A stretch of DNA of 34,102 bases from assembly GCF_002251835.1 (NCBI RefSeq), contig NZ_NOXV01000303.1:29763-63864 (forward strand). Direction: 5' to 3'. The stretch's first letter is position 1, and every line of letters starts with the position of its first letter. The notes under the pieces were generated by a model. The model made no database searches. It had not been told where the DNA came from and saw only the letters and a list, made by a program, of their open reading frames with translations. This document shows positions 22,694 to 30,106 of the stretch, one piece after another. The translations under genes were made by a program, and so were the position numbers. The stretch comes from Flavobacterium cyanobacteriorum (lineage in GTDB: Bacteria; Bacteroidota; Bacteroidia; Flavobacteriales; Flavobacteriaceae).

Positions 22694-22736
22694 ATATTTT
22701 GTGCAGAATATTTAAAAGTATCATTGCACAAAATAT
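22694..22736. repeat. Perfect 12-bp inverted repeat, 19-base spacer
   Basis: ATATTTTGTGCA (22694-22705) and TGCACAAAATAT (22725-22736) are exact reverse complements. The element lies 17 bases after the end of the haem-binding lipoprotein gene and about 120 bases upstream of the hypothetical gene, both on the minus strand. No T tract follows, so it is either a weak transcript-end hairpin or a protein-binding site. Confidence 0.55.
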
Positions 22737-22753
22737 TTCATGCTATGTTCAAT

Positions 22754-23206
22754 TTATTTAATGTATAATTTCTTTATTCTCGATACCGGGCCTTCGCATT
22801 TTGCTTCATGGCAGCGTACACATGCATCAACAGCATCATTGAAATGCTTTGTGGCGTTAAGGGTATCTTGGTAAATGAGTTGCTGCGCCTTGATAAACTT
22901 TGCGGCCTGTTCCTTGAAAAAAGCATCATTTTCATCAGGGTCGGTCATTACTGAGGAATGTATTTTTAATATATGCTTAGGGAAAGTACCTATAGTATCG
23001 CCATTTTTTATGCGCTCCTTAAGCCGCTGGTTGTCCACGTACATCTGTTCCATTAAAGCTGCCATTTCAGACATTTCGTACATCACGAATTCCTTTTCGG
23101 GCTTTTTTGCGGTCTCTTTCGGGGCTACCGGCTTTGGCTCTTCCGCTTTTTTGGCGCAGGCGCTAAAAATTACAAGCGATGAAAGTATGACAGGGAACTT
23201 TTTCAT
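22754..23206 (-). CDS. Cytochrome-c'-like lipoprotein with a CxxCH haem motif
   Basis: 150 residues. SPII signal MKKFPVILSSLVIFSAC (Cys17), a Pro/Lys/Glu-rich linker (20-40), then a helical domain (about 42-148) ending in CVRCH (129-133) near the C-terminus. A late CxxCH in an all-helical domain is the pattern of cytochrome c'/c556-type haem proteins. It is predicted to face the periplasm, lipid-anchored. Its ATG shares one base with the stop codon of the DUF4920 gene (TAATG), so the two are translationally coupled. Redox or ligand-binding function is inferred. Confidence 0.75.
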   Translation of the reverse strand: MKKFPVILSSLVIFSACAKKAEEPKPVAPKETAKKPEKEFVMYEMSEMAALMEQMYVDNQRLKERIKNGDTIGTFPKHILKIHSSVMTDPDENDAFFKEQAAKFIKAQQLIYQDTLNATKHFNDAVDACVRCHEAKCEGPVSRIKKLYIK

Positions 23207-23862
23207 TACTTACTTATAAGCACGCCGTCAGCCATAAACTTATACTCAATCTTAGGCTGGGTTATTTTTGCAATCTCAGCCTCGCTTTGCCCACCGTCTT
23301 TAGCATAATGCTTTAACTGGGCAATTGATGTTTCGCTTACAAAAGCTTTTCCGCTCACTATTGCTTCTGACTCCGCTGCATTTAGCGGGACAAAATAAGC
23401 ATAGTCTTTAAATTTAACGAACGATTTCTGCCCGCCCGGAAGCTCCATTTCCATCCAGCAACCCTTTTTCTGGCAAACATCTTTTATGGTTGACCTGAAC
23501 TTAACTGTTATAGTATCCCCCGGTTTTAGTGACCTGTACTTTTGCAGCATCTGTTCTTTAGTAAGTGCCTTATCGGCAACTATCTTCGCACCAAATGAAC
23601 TGTATTGAGCCTTAACTTCCTGCCTGGCAGGTTCCATAGTATTGCCGGATACAATTTTAGCGGCAGGCGCTTCTTTAGCCTCAACAGGAGCTGCCGGGGG
23701 AGCTGCTTCACTATTAGTATCTGATACGGTATCGGTGTCAACATGCATAGTATCTGCCTTTCCCTCAATAACTGTATCTTCACTCTTTATTTCTGTTTCT
23801 TTATGCTTTTGGCAGGCTGTAAATGAAAATAATACAGCGGCTGCAACAACTATTTTTTTCAT
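23206..23862 (-). CDS. DUF4920 domain-containing lipoprotein
   Basis: 218 residues. SPII signal MKKIVVAAAVLFSFTAC (Cys17) and a long low-complexity Asp/Thr/Ala/Pro linker (about 22-80). Residues about 88-190 form the DUF4920 domain: SSFGAKIVADKAL, GDTITVKFRSTIKDVCQKKGCWMEM (Cys130 and Cys135) and FVKFKDYAYFVPLNA. The KGCWM motif with two Cys is the family's signature and could bind metal or form a disulfide. The function is not known. It has a good promoter (TTTTG, 18 bases, TAACTTTG at 23885-23892) and is coupled to a haem-binding lipoprotein. Confidence 0.85.
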   Translation of the reverse strand: MKKIVVAAAVLFSFTACQKHKETEIKSEDTVIEGKADTMHVDTDTVSDTNSEAAPPAAPVEAKEAPAAKIVSGNTMEPARQEVKAQYSSFGAKIVADKALTKEQMLQKYRSLKPGDTITVKFRSTIKDVCQKKGCWMEMELPGGQKSFVKFKDYAYFVPLNAAESEAIVSGKAFVSETSIAQLKHYAKDGGQSEAEIAKITQPKIEYKFMADGVLISK

Positions 23863-23884
23863 ATTTTTAATTTTCTTTGGAAAG

Positions 23885-23892
23885 CAAAGTTA
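23885..23892 (-). promoter_or_regulatory. -7 promoter box TAACTTTG of the DUF4920 operon
   Basis: Perfect match on the minus strand, with TTTTG 18 bases upstream as the -33 element, 23 bases before the ATG. Confidence 0.65.
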
Positions 23893-24000
23893 TACAGAAA
23901 ACTCTAACAGCAAAACATTTAACTTTATTTAGAACCTTTCTCATAAAAGGCAGGTATAATGTAAATTTTTATCAAAAAGTTACAGGGTATCTTTTTTTAG

Positions 24001-24008
24001 TAACTTTG
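24001..24008 (+). promoter_or_regulatory. -7 promoter box TAACTTTG of ilvE
   Basis: Perfect TAnnTTTG match 28 bases before the ilvE ATG at 24037. Confidence 0.6.
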
Positions 24009-24036
24009 CAGCCATACAACTACTAACCACCACTTG

Positions 24037-25101
24037 ATGGATACAACCCCAACCCTTATAAATATTACCAGAGCAACGGTATCTAAAATAGGTTCGGTTG
24101 ATTTTGAAAACCTTACTTTCGGCAATGTTTTTACTGACCATATGCTTGCTTGCGAGTACAGCAACGGCGCGTGGCAGGCTCCTGTAATAAAACCCTATGA
24201 ACCTTTCATGATTGATCCTTCGGCCAAAGTTTTTCATTATGGCCAGGCAATTTTTGAAGGAATGAAGGCGTATAAGGATGAGCATGATGATGTATGGCTT
24301 TTCCGCCCTGATGAAAATTATGACCGTTTTAATAAATCGGCCGCAAGGCTGGCAATGCCCGAAGTACCGGAAAATATTTTTATCGGCGGGCTGAAAGCAC
24401 TACTAAACATAGAACGCGAATGGGTAAAAAAAGGGAAAGGCAATTCACTCTATATAAGGCCCTTCATGATAGCTACAGGTTCAGGTGTGATAGCCGCGCC
24501 CTCAACCCAATACCGCTTCATGATTATCCTCTCACCTGCCCGATCATATTATTCAGGGGAAGTAAAGGTTATTATTGCGGAGCATTATAGCCGCGCCGCC
24601 AATGGCGGGATAGGCGCGGCGAAGGCTGCAGGTAACTATTCGGCCCAATTTTACCCTACAAAACTGGCCAATGAACAAGGCTTCCAGCAGATCATCTGGA
24701 CGGATGATGCTACGCACACAAGGCTTGAAGAAGCCGGAACCATGAATGTTTTTTTCAGGATAAATGATACCTTATATACCGCACCTACCAGTGAAAGAAT
24801 CCTGGACGGTGTAACACGCAAAAGTATTATAGAACTTGCCGCCCGTGAAAATATACCTGTAGAGGTGAGGCCTGTACTGGTATCAGAAATTGTTGCAGCT
24901 GCTGAAAACGGCACGCTTAAAGAAATATTTGGCGCGGGCACAGCGGCAGTTATTAATCCGATATGCGGCTTCAGCTACAAGGGCAAATACTATGAACTTC
25001 CTGTAAGCGAAGACACTTTTGCCGCAGAATTAAAAGAAAAACTTACCAACATACAATATAAACTCGCCGAAGATACATTTGGCTGGACAGTTAAGGTATA
25101 G
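24037..25101 (+). CDS. ilvE: Branched-chain amino acid aminotransferase
   Basis: 354 residues from ATG 24037; the preceding TTG codon at 24034 is a less likely start. It is a PLP enzyme exchanging amino groups between Leu/Ile/Val and 2-oxoglutarate, cytosolic. The class-IV fold signatures of the long (eukaryote-like) BCAT branch are present: PSAKVFHYGQAIFEGMKAY, FRPDENYDRFNKSAARL, IRPFMIATGSG, and the Schiff-base Lys in GAAKAAGNYSAQFYPTKLA. TMNVFFRI and EIFGAGTAAVINPI also match. It is monocistronic with its own -7 box. Confidence 0.95.
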   Translation: MDTTPTLINITRATVSKIGSVDFENLTFGNVFTDHMLACEYSNGAWQAPVIKPYEPFMIDPSAKVFHYGQAIFEGMKAYKDEHDDVWLFRPDENYDRFNKSAARLAMPEVPENIFIGGLKALLNIEREWVKKGKGNSLYIRPFMIATGSGVIAAPSTQYRFMIILSPARSYYSGEVKVIIAEHYSRAANGGIGAAKAAGNYSAQFYPTKLANEQGFQQIIWTDDATHTRLEEAGTMNVFFRINDTLYTAPTSERILDGVTRKSIIELAARENIPVEVRPVLVSEIVAAAENGTLKEIFGAGTAAVINPICGFSYKGKYYELPVSEDTFAAELKEKLTNIQYKLAEDTFGWTVKV

Positions 25102-25117
25102 GAATATCAAGGGCAGG

Positions 25118-25147
25118 AACCATACGTACACCAAAAGAATGTATGGC
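25118..25147 (+). terminator. Weak hairpin after ilvE
   Basis: CCATAC and GTATGG can pair across a long loop and are followed by GCCTTTT. The stem is only six pairs, so the call is weak; no better terminator was seen between ilvE and the convergent MazG-like gene. Confidence 0.25.
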
Positions 25148-25156
25148 TAATGCCTT

Positions 25157-25543
25157 TTAATGTCCAAGTATTTCTTTAAAATCTGGCTTAAAATAGTTGG
25201 GGCCTTTCATTACCTTGCCGTCTTCCCGGTAAATAGGCTTGCCGTCTTGGCCCAGTTTGCTCATATTGCTTCTCTGAATTTCATCGAAAACTTCCTCTAT
25301 TTTGTGCTGTAGGCCATGCTCGATTATTGTACCGCACAAAATATATAACATATCACCCAGCGCATCGGCAATTTCTACCACATCATTATTCCGTGCAGCT
25401 TCAAGGTATTCTTCATTTTCTTCTTTCATCAGGTTATACCGGAGCATGTTTACCTGTTCGCCAAGCGATGCCTTTGGTGTTTCGCTTATGCCCAGCCCGA
25501 AAGCGGCATGGAATTGTTGTACAGCTTCAAGTTGCTTTTTCAT
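25157..25543 (-). CDS. MazG-like / phosphoribosyl-ATP pyrophosphohydrolase-like nucleotide hydrolase
   Basis: 128 residues from ATG 25543 (MKKQLEAVQQFHAAFG). A longer frame reaches 25615 but that extension is Tyr/Phe-rich and crosses the promoter of the next gene. KEENEEYLEAA and VEIADALGDMLYILCG give the E-E-x-x-E ... E-x-x-D metal-binding pattern of the all-alpha NTP pyrophosphatase superfamily. The tail carries DGKPIYREDGKVMKGPNYFKPD. Likely substrate is a (d)NTP or related nucleotide, so a house-cleaning role is inferred. Confidence 0.85.
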   Translation of the reverse strand: MKKQLEAVQQFHAAFGLGISETPKASLGEQVNMLRYNLMKEENEEYLEAARNNDVVEIADALGDMLYILCGTIIEHGLQHKIEEVFDEIQRSNMSKLGQDGKPIYREDGKVMKGPNYFKPDFKEILGH

Positions 25544-25589
25544 ATTTCTGAATTTGCAATAAAAATAGATAATATTAAAGCCTATGTTG

Positions 25590-25597
25590 TAGCTTTG
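25590..25597 (+). promoter_or_regulatory. -7 promoter box TAGCTTTG of the 64-residue membrane protein gene
   Basis: Perfect TAnnTTTG match 16 bases before the ATG at 25614. Confidence 0.55.
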
Positions 25598-25613
25598 CAA
25601 AAAAGATTTCAAC

Positions 25614-25808
25614 ATGTTTAGCAGAGGACAACTTGTATTTGCCGGCTTGTTTATTGTAGTTTTTGTTGCCGTTATGGTTTATGTTTACAGGAAAGACCTT
25701 GCCCTGCATAAAAAATATTATAAAGGCAGTTACTGGATATTGATATGTTTCCTGATTTTTATAGGGCTCTTATTTGTATTAAAAAGCTTTCTTAAAGCCA
25801 ATCCCTGA
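25614..25808 (+). CDS. Small two-helix membrane protein
   Basis: 64 residues with two hydrophobic helices (about 7-25 and 42-60) joined by a basic loop (RKDLALHKKYYKGS). A good -7 box and a real-looking protein composition support it as a gene. No family function is known to me; similar short proteins occur throughout Flavobacteriaceae. It is divergent from the MazG-like gene. Confidence 0.75.
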   Translation: MFSRGQLVFAGLFIVVFVAVMVYVYRKDLALHKKYYKGSYWILICFLIFIGLLFVLKSFLKANP

Positions 25809-25836
25809 TAATTTGCAAAGTTTTTGAATATCATAT

Positions 25837-25859
25837 AGCCTGTTAAAAAGCCTGTTAAA
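25837..25859 (+). repeat. Short tandem direct repeat AGCCTGTTAAA x2
   Basis: AGCCTGTTAAA occurs at 25837-25847 and again at 25849-25859 (12-base period). It lies in the 216-base gap before the LpoB-like gene, which otherwise shows nothing beyond an imperfect -7 box (TTAATTTG) about 20 bases before that gene. It may be a chance repeat or a binding site. Confidence 0.3.
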
Positions 25860-26024
25860 GTAATCATTACATGTTTTGAAGAGGGAGCATGACTTATCCT
25901 GGTATCTCTTTTTATTCATCAGTTAAATTGTTAAATTGGCACGGTATGTGTAATGGGTAAAATCGTTATAAAAATTTTAACATTATAAGTAATAGTATTA
26001 ATTTGCACAATAAATTTTAAAATC

Positions 26025-26621
26025 ATGAAAATCAAATTACTTTCTTTGGCGTTCTTTTCCGCTACGGCACTATTAATTGGGGGCTGTTCATCTGCTCCAA
26101 AAGTAACACGTGTTAATGAAGATACAGTAACTGACCTTAGTGGCCGCTGGAATGAGACCGATTCAAGGGTAACGGCTCAGGAAATAACCGCCGAACTGAT
26201 GTCGCACTCCTGGTATAGCACCTATGCTTCAGAAAATACAGGAAAAAAACCTGTTATAATTGTAGGTATCATTACCAATAAATCACATGAACATATTGCT
26301 ACTGAAACATTTTCAAAAGATATAGAGAAGGAAATGATAAATTCCGGAAGGATGAAAGTAGTCCAGGGTGGTGCCATGCGTGAAGAAATACGCGCCGAAA
26401 GGGCAGACCAGCAAAATTTTGCTTCCCAGTCAACCATGAAAAAATTTGGCCTGGAAAACGGTGCAGATTTCATGTTGCAGGGTACCATAAACTCTATAGT
26501 AGACCAGGCCGGCAAAAACAAAACTGTATATTACCAGATAGACCTTGAGCTTACCAATATCCAGACAAATGATAAAGTATGGATTGGTGACAAAAAGATA
26601 AAAAAAGTAGTAAGAAAATAA
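26025..26621 (+). CDS. lpoB: LpoB-like penicillin-binding-protein activator lipoprotein
   Basis: 198 residues. SPII signal MKIKLLSLAFFSATALLIGGC (Cys21). The mature part starts SSAPKVTRVNEDTVTDLSGRWNETDSR and continues with KPVIIVGIITNKSHEHIATETF, MKVVQGG and GADFMLQGTINSIVDQAG, typical of LpoB/COG3417. In E. coli LpoB reaches from the outer membrane through peptidoglycan to activate PBP1B; the role here is inferred from that family and was not shown for Bacteroidota by this sequence. It heads an operon with a COG3014-type protein ten bases downstream, as in several gammaproteobacteria. Confidence 0.85.
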   Translation: MKIKLLSLAFFSATALLIGGCSSAPKVTRVNEDTVTDLSGRWNETDSRVTAQEITAELMSHSWYSTYASENTGKKPVIIVGIITNKSHEHIATETFSKDIEKEMINSGRMKVVQGGAMREEIRAERADQQNFASQSTMKKFGLENGADFMLQGTINSIVDQAGKNKTVYYQIDLELTNIQTNDKVWIGDKKIKKVVRK

Positions 26622-26631
26622 CCTGCGCCTG

Positions 26632-28122
26632 ATGAAAGCAGCCAATAACATTATTGCCGCTATTATTAGGCCTTTGCCCTTTTTGTTACTGTTTGCTTTG
26701 AGTGCCTGCAGCACTTATAACAGCCAGTTGGGGATTGAAAATGACCTGTACAACGGTGATTTTGATAAAGTAGCTTCTACTATTGAGAATAACCGTTTCC
26801 TGAAAAAAGACAAGAACAGGCTGTTATACCTGCTTGAAAAGGGGAAGGCGGAACACTTGAGGGGCAACTATGAAGCCAGCAACCGCCTTCTTGAAGAAGC
26901 CTATTTACTGGTGGATGATAAAATCAAAACATCGGCCGCGCAGTATGTAGCCGCTAAATTTACCAACCCCAATGCCGAGCCATACAAAGGCGAAGACTTT
27001 GAAAAAGTTACCATTCATTATTATAAGGCTATCAACTTTTTTATGATGGGCAGGCCGGATGATGCGCTTGTAGAAGCAAAACGCATAAACTTAAGGCTGC
27101 TTGAATTTAATGACAAATATGAAGGAAGGAAAAATAAATATACCCGTGATGCTTTTTCGCAGATACTACAGGGTATAATTTATGAGTCAACCGGTGATAT
27201 CAATAACGCCTTTATAGCCTACCGCAATGCGGAAGAAATATACAGCAGCAGCAACAACGTTTATTTCGGTGTAAAATTCCCGGAGCAGTTAAAGCAAGAC
27301 CTGCTGCGCACCGCAATGCAACTCGGCTTCAGGCAGGAATATGATGACTACCTCAAAAAATTCAACTTTGCTAAAGATTATGTCCCGGCCCCGCCTGCTC
27401 CCGCGGAAGCAATACTATTTTGGGAAAATGGGCTCGGCCCGGCTAAAGACCAGATTATACTGACTGTATCGGCCTCTCTTGGCGCATTTGTGGCGACCTA
27501 TACTGAAGACGGCATAACACGTGAGATTATAATTCCAATACCCCGTGATGTTGACCTTGGCGTAATTAATGCCATTGCCATACCTAAATACAACAGGCGA
27601 GAAAGCTTTTACAAGCATGCTATTGTAACCTGTAATAGCAACGAGCAAAACCTGGAAACGGTTGAGGATTTTTATCCTATAGCCGAACAATGCCTCAATG
27701 ACCGCATGATGCGCGAAGTAGTAGACCTGGCCCTGAGGTTTGCCACAAAAAAAGCCGCCGGAGCGGGGTTAGGCACTATCGCTAAAGAAAACCTGGGAGG
27801 GGACTGGGGCGATATCGTAAGGGCAGCCAGCGATATTGCGGGTGCAGCCACCGAAAAAGCCGATACGCGAAACTGGCAGACCCTGCCTGCAACAATAAGC
27901 TATGCAAGGTTTCCGCTCAAGCAGGGCGAAAATAAAGCTACATTAAAAAAATTTGGGCCTGATGGTGTTGTGGATACCGATATACTGACTATCCCATTCC
28001 GCCCCGGCCTGCAAATTGTTAATTATTATGACCTTGGCAGGACACAGGTGACCCCACCTCAAGCCACTGCGGTACAACCTGCACGTGAAGCCTCGGTAAT
28101 TCCTAACCCTGCAAATCATTAA
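26632..28122 (+). CDS. COG3014-type outer-membrane lipoprotein with helical repeats
   Basis: 496 residues. A lipoprotein signal (IIRPLPFLLLFALSAC, Cys26) precedes about 200 residues of TPR-like helices (LLYLLEKGKAEHLRGNYEASNRLLEEAY, AINFFMMGRPDDALVEAKRIN, ILQGIIYESTGDINNAFIAY). The second half is beta-rich (ILTVSASLGAFVATYTEDG, REIIIPIPRDVDLG) with a GxG-rich stretch AAGAGLGTIAKENLGGDWGD. This is the layout of COG3014 proteins found next to lpoB. Probably a periplasmic partner of the LpoB-like protein in peptidoglycan synthesis (inference). It is followed six bases later by a small exported protein. Confidence 0.8.
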   Translation: MKAANNIIAAIIRPLPFLLLFALSACSTYNSQLGIENDLYNGDFDKVASTIENNRFLKKDKNRLLYLLEKGKAEHLRGNYEASNRLLEEAYLLVDDKIKTSAAQYVAAKFTNPNAEPYKGEDFEKVTIHYYKAINFFMMGRPDDALVEAKRINLRLLEFNDKYEGRKNKYTRDAFSQILQGIIYESTGDINNAFIAYRNAEEIYSSSNNVYFGVKFPEQLKQDLLRTAMQLGFRQEYDDYLKKFNFAKDYVPAPPAPAEAILFWENGLGPAKDQIILTVSASLGAFVATYTEDGITREIIIPIPRDVDLGVINAIAIPKYNRRESFYKHAIVTCNSNEQNLETVEDFYPIAEQCLNDRMMREVVDLALRFATKKAAGAGLGTIAKENLGGDWGDIVRAASDIAGAATEKADTRNWQTLPATISYARFPLKQGENKATLKKFGPDGVVDTDILTIPFRPGLQIVNYYDLGRTQVTPPQATAVQPAREASVIPNPANH

Positions 28123-28128
28123 AGTATT

Positions 28129-28506
28129 ATGAAAAAAATATGGGCAATATTATTTTTAGTAATTAGCGCCGGGCTGGCCGCACAATCCCAAAATGAATGG
28201 GAAGAGTGGCAAAAAACAAGTTGTTACAGCAAAATATGGTTTCGGCTCAGAGAAGAACCAAGGCATGGGGAGCAATACCATTGGAAAGTACAGTTCAGGA
28301 ACGGTTACAATGAACTTATATCCTTTAATTATCATGTTGCCGATAAGCTACAGCAATACAATATTACCACACGGCGCAAAACGCTTAATGCAGGTCAGGA
28401 AAGCGAGGAGATAGATATTTATGCCCGGGAAGCAGATATATACCTCCTGGTTGATAAAGTTAGCCTTAGCCCTTATCCTGAATCTTTTTTAGGATGTGAC
28501 CAATAA
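28129..28506 (+). CDS. Small exported protein, third gene of the LpoB operon
   Basis: 125 residues with signal peptide MKKIWAILFLVISAGLAAQS (SPI, no lipobox). The mature part is beta-rich with one Cys near each end (KTSCYSKIW and FLGCDQ), which could form a disulfide. WKVQFRNGYNELISFNYHV resembles an immunoglobulin-like strand pair. It occupies the place where gammaproteobacterial lpoB operons have YcfL (DUF1425), but I cannot show homology. A strong terminator follows directly, so it ends the transcript. Confidence 0.7.
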   Translation: MKKIWAILFLVISAGLAAQSQNEWEEWQKTSCYSKIWFRLREEPRHGEQYHWKVQFRNGYNELISFNYHVADKLQQYNITTRRKTLNAGQESEEIDIYAREADIYLLVDKVSLSPYPESFLGCDQ

Positions 28507-28511
28507 AAAGC

Positions 28512-28534
28512 AGCTCCCTCAAGGGAGCTTTTTT
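28512..28534 (+). terminator. Rho-independent terminator of the LpoB operon
   Basis: Stem AGCTCCC / GGGAGCT with a TCAA loop, followed by TTTTTT, starting six bases after the stop codon of the small exported protein. Confidence 0.88.
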
Positions 28535-28628
28535 AATTTAAGCGCTTTAGCATGTTAAAGGCATTAGTTTCTTTATATATTTATTTATAATTTTACGCCT
28601 GCCTGCGAATTTTAAGAATCAAAGCTGC

Positions 28629-29981
28629 ATGAAAATTTTAAAATATGTTTTTTTGCTCCTGCTCATCATTGGAATTGCCCTAGTTGTATTTATCGCAACC
28701 CAGGAAGGCAGGTATGATATTATAAAAGAGCGGGTTATAAAGGTTCCGGAAGCCACATTATACAATTATGTAAATGATTACCACAACTGGGAAAATATTG
28801 GCATCCTTACGCACAATGATACCACTGCCATTTTTACATATCCCGGCGTGTCATCAGGTAAAGGCGCAATCGCAAGCTGGAGGCTCAAAGATTTAAAAGG
28901 GGAAATAACTACTATTAAAGCAATACCCGGGGATTCACTGGTACAAAAAGCAGTTATCAACGGCCTGGTCTCCTACATAAAATGGGAGTTTCATGAGATG
29001 AAAGGGGCAACAAAAGTATCTGTACAGGTCAAAGGAGAACTTAGTTTTACAGAAAAGGCTTATGCTGTTCTTAAAGGAGATGTCCAGGACAACCTGGAAG
29101 CCAGCCTGGAACAGGGATTGAAAAACCTTGATAACTTTCTTGTACATGAATTAAATACCTATACTATCAATGTTGGGGAAGTTGTAACCAAGACCGGCAC
29201 ATTTTACCTAAAACAAACTGCAGTATCATCGCTTGAGGAAACCGCAAGGAAAACTACTGAGATGCTTAACAGGCTTTTGCTATTTGCCGGGGAAAATAAA
29301 ATTTCGACTAACGGTGCCCCATTTACGTTATATAAAGTATATGACAAACAGGCAAACAGGGCAGAATATGCAGTCTGTATCCCCATAAAAGAAGAAATAT
29401 TCACTATGGCAGGCAGTGATATTGAAGGAGGCAGGCTTGAACCATTCACGGCACTGAAAATAAGACTAAGAGGAGATTATTCACACCTGAAAAAAGCATG
29501 GGACGCCGGCTACCGTGAGATTAACAGCAAGGGCTTATTGCTCAATGCAACCCTGGCGCCTATAGAGGCTTATACAAAAAGCATAAAGCAGGCAAGAAGG
29601 CCATCACAATGGATTACTGATATTTATATACCGGTAGGGCAGCCTACAGTAATCCAGGCTGAGGAAGCTGTTCCTATGCCACCATTAACATCAACACAAG
29701 GAACTACAACAACAGGGGAACCTGCGAAACAGGCAACAGTAAAGCCTGCAAATACCACAACGGGCACTACGCAGCCAGGAAATAAAGTAACGACGAGGCA
29801 ACCTAATGCCGGAACAGGGCAGCCACGGAGTAGAGGTGAATCACAGGAAAAGCCGGCCGGAACCACTACTACAAGGGCAACCTCGACACCTGCCAATAAA
29901 CCTGCGGGAATCACCACTGCAAAACCACCTGCCACAACAGCAGAACCGGCAAAGACACTACCAACACAGGTAACAGAATAA
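28629..29981 (+). CDS. Membrane-anchored SRPBCC / GyrI-like protein with Thr/Pro-rich tail
   Basis: 450 residues. One N-terminal membrane helix (ILKYVFLLLLIIGIALVVFIA, residues 2-22). Residues about 28-180 are a SRPBCC (Bet v1-like) lipid/ligand-binding domain (RVIKVPEATLYNYVNDYHNWENI, YIKWEFHEMKGATKVSVQVKG). Residues about 190-345 look like a GyrI/AraC effector-binding domain (NKISTNGAPFTLYKVYDKQAN, RAEYAVCIPI, LKIRLRGDYSHL, AYTKSIKQARRP). The last 97 residues are Thr/Pro/Ala/Gly-rich and presumably disordered. The function is not known; small-molecule binding at the membrane is inferred. The downstream gene is convergent. Confidence 0.82.
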   Translation: MKILKYVFLLLLIIGIALVVFIATQEGRYDIIKERVIKVPEATLYNYVNDYHNWENIGILTHNDTTAIFTYPGVSSGKGAIASWRLKDLKGEITTIKAIPGDSLVQKAVINGLVSYIKWEFHEMKGATKVSVQVKGELSFTEKAYAVLKGDVQDNLEASLEQGLKNLDNFLVHELNTYTINVGEVVTKTGTFYLKQTAVSSLEETARKTTEMLNRLLLFAGENKISTNGAPFTLYKVYDKQANRAEYAVCIPIKEEIFTMAGSDIEGGRLEPFTALKIRLRGDYSHLKKAWDAGYREINSKGLLLNATLAPIEAYTKSIKQARRPSQWITDIYIPVGQPTVIQAEEAVPMPPLTSTQGTTTTGEPAKQATVKPANTTTGTTQPGNKVTTRQPNAGTGQPRSRGESQEKPAGTTTTRATSTPANKPAGITTAKPPATTAEPAKTLPTQVTE

Positions 29982-30012
29982 AATGCGGATTTAATAATTT
30001 AAAGAAACCTTA

Positions 30013-30083
30013 TCATTCCGGCGAAGGAGAATCAAATGTTTAGATTTGGGGTTCTTCACAACATTTCATTTCGTTCAGAATGA
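30013..30083. repeat. Miniature intergenic element with TCATTC...GAATGA ends
   Basis: The 71-base element begins TCATTCCGGCGAAGGAG and ends TTCGTTCAGAATGA; the terminal six bases are inverted repeats (30013-30018 with 30078-30083). It fills most of the gap between two convergent genes. The end sequences closely resemble a small element widespread in flavobacterial intergenic regions (recalled, not searched). Confidence 0.6.
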
Positions 30084-30106
30084 CATCAGGATAACTTTTA
30101 AAGATA

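Noticed and set aside
24034-24036. TTG start codon for ilvE
   Set aside because: An ATG follows immediately and gives the usual start; TTG would add one residue without reason.
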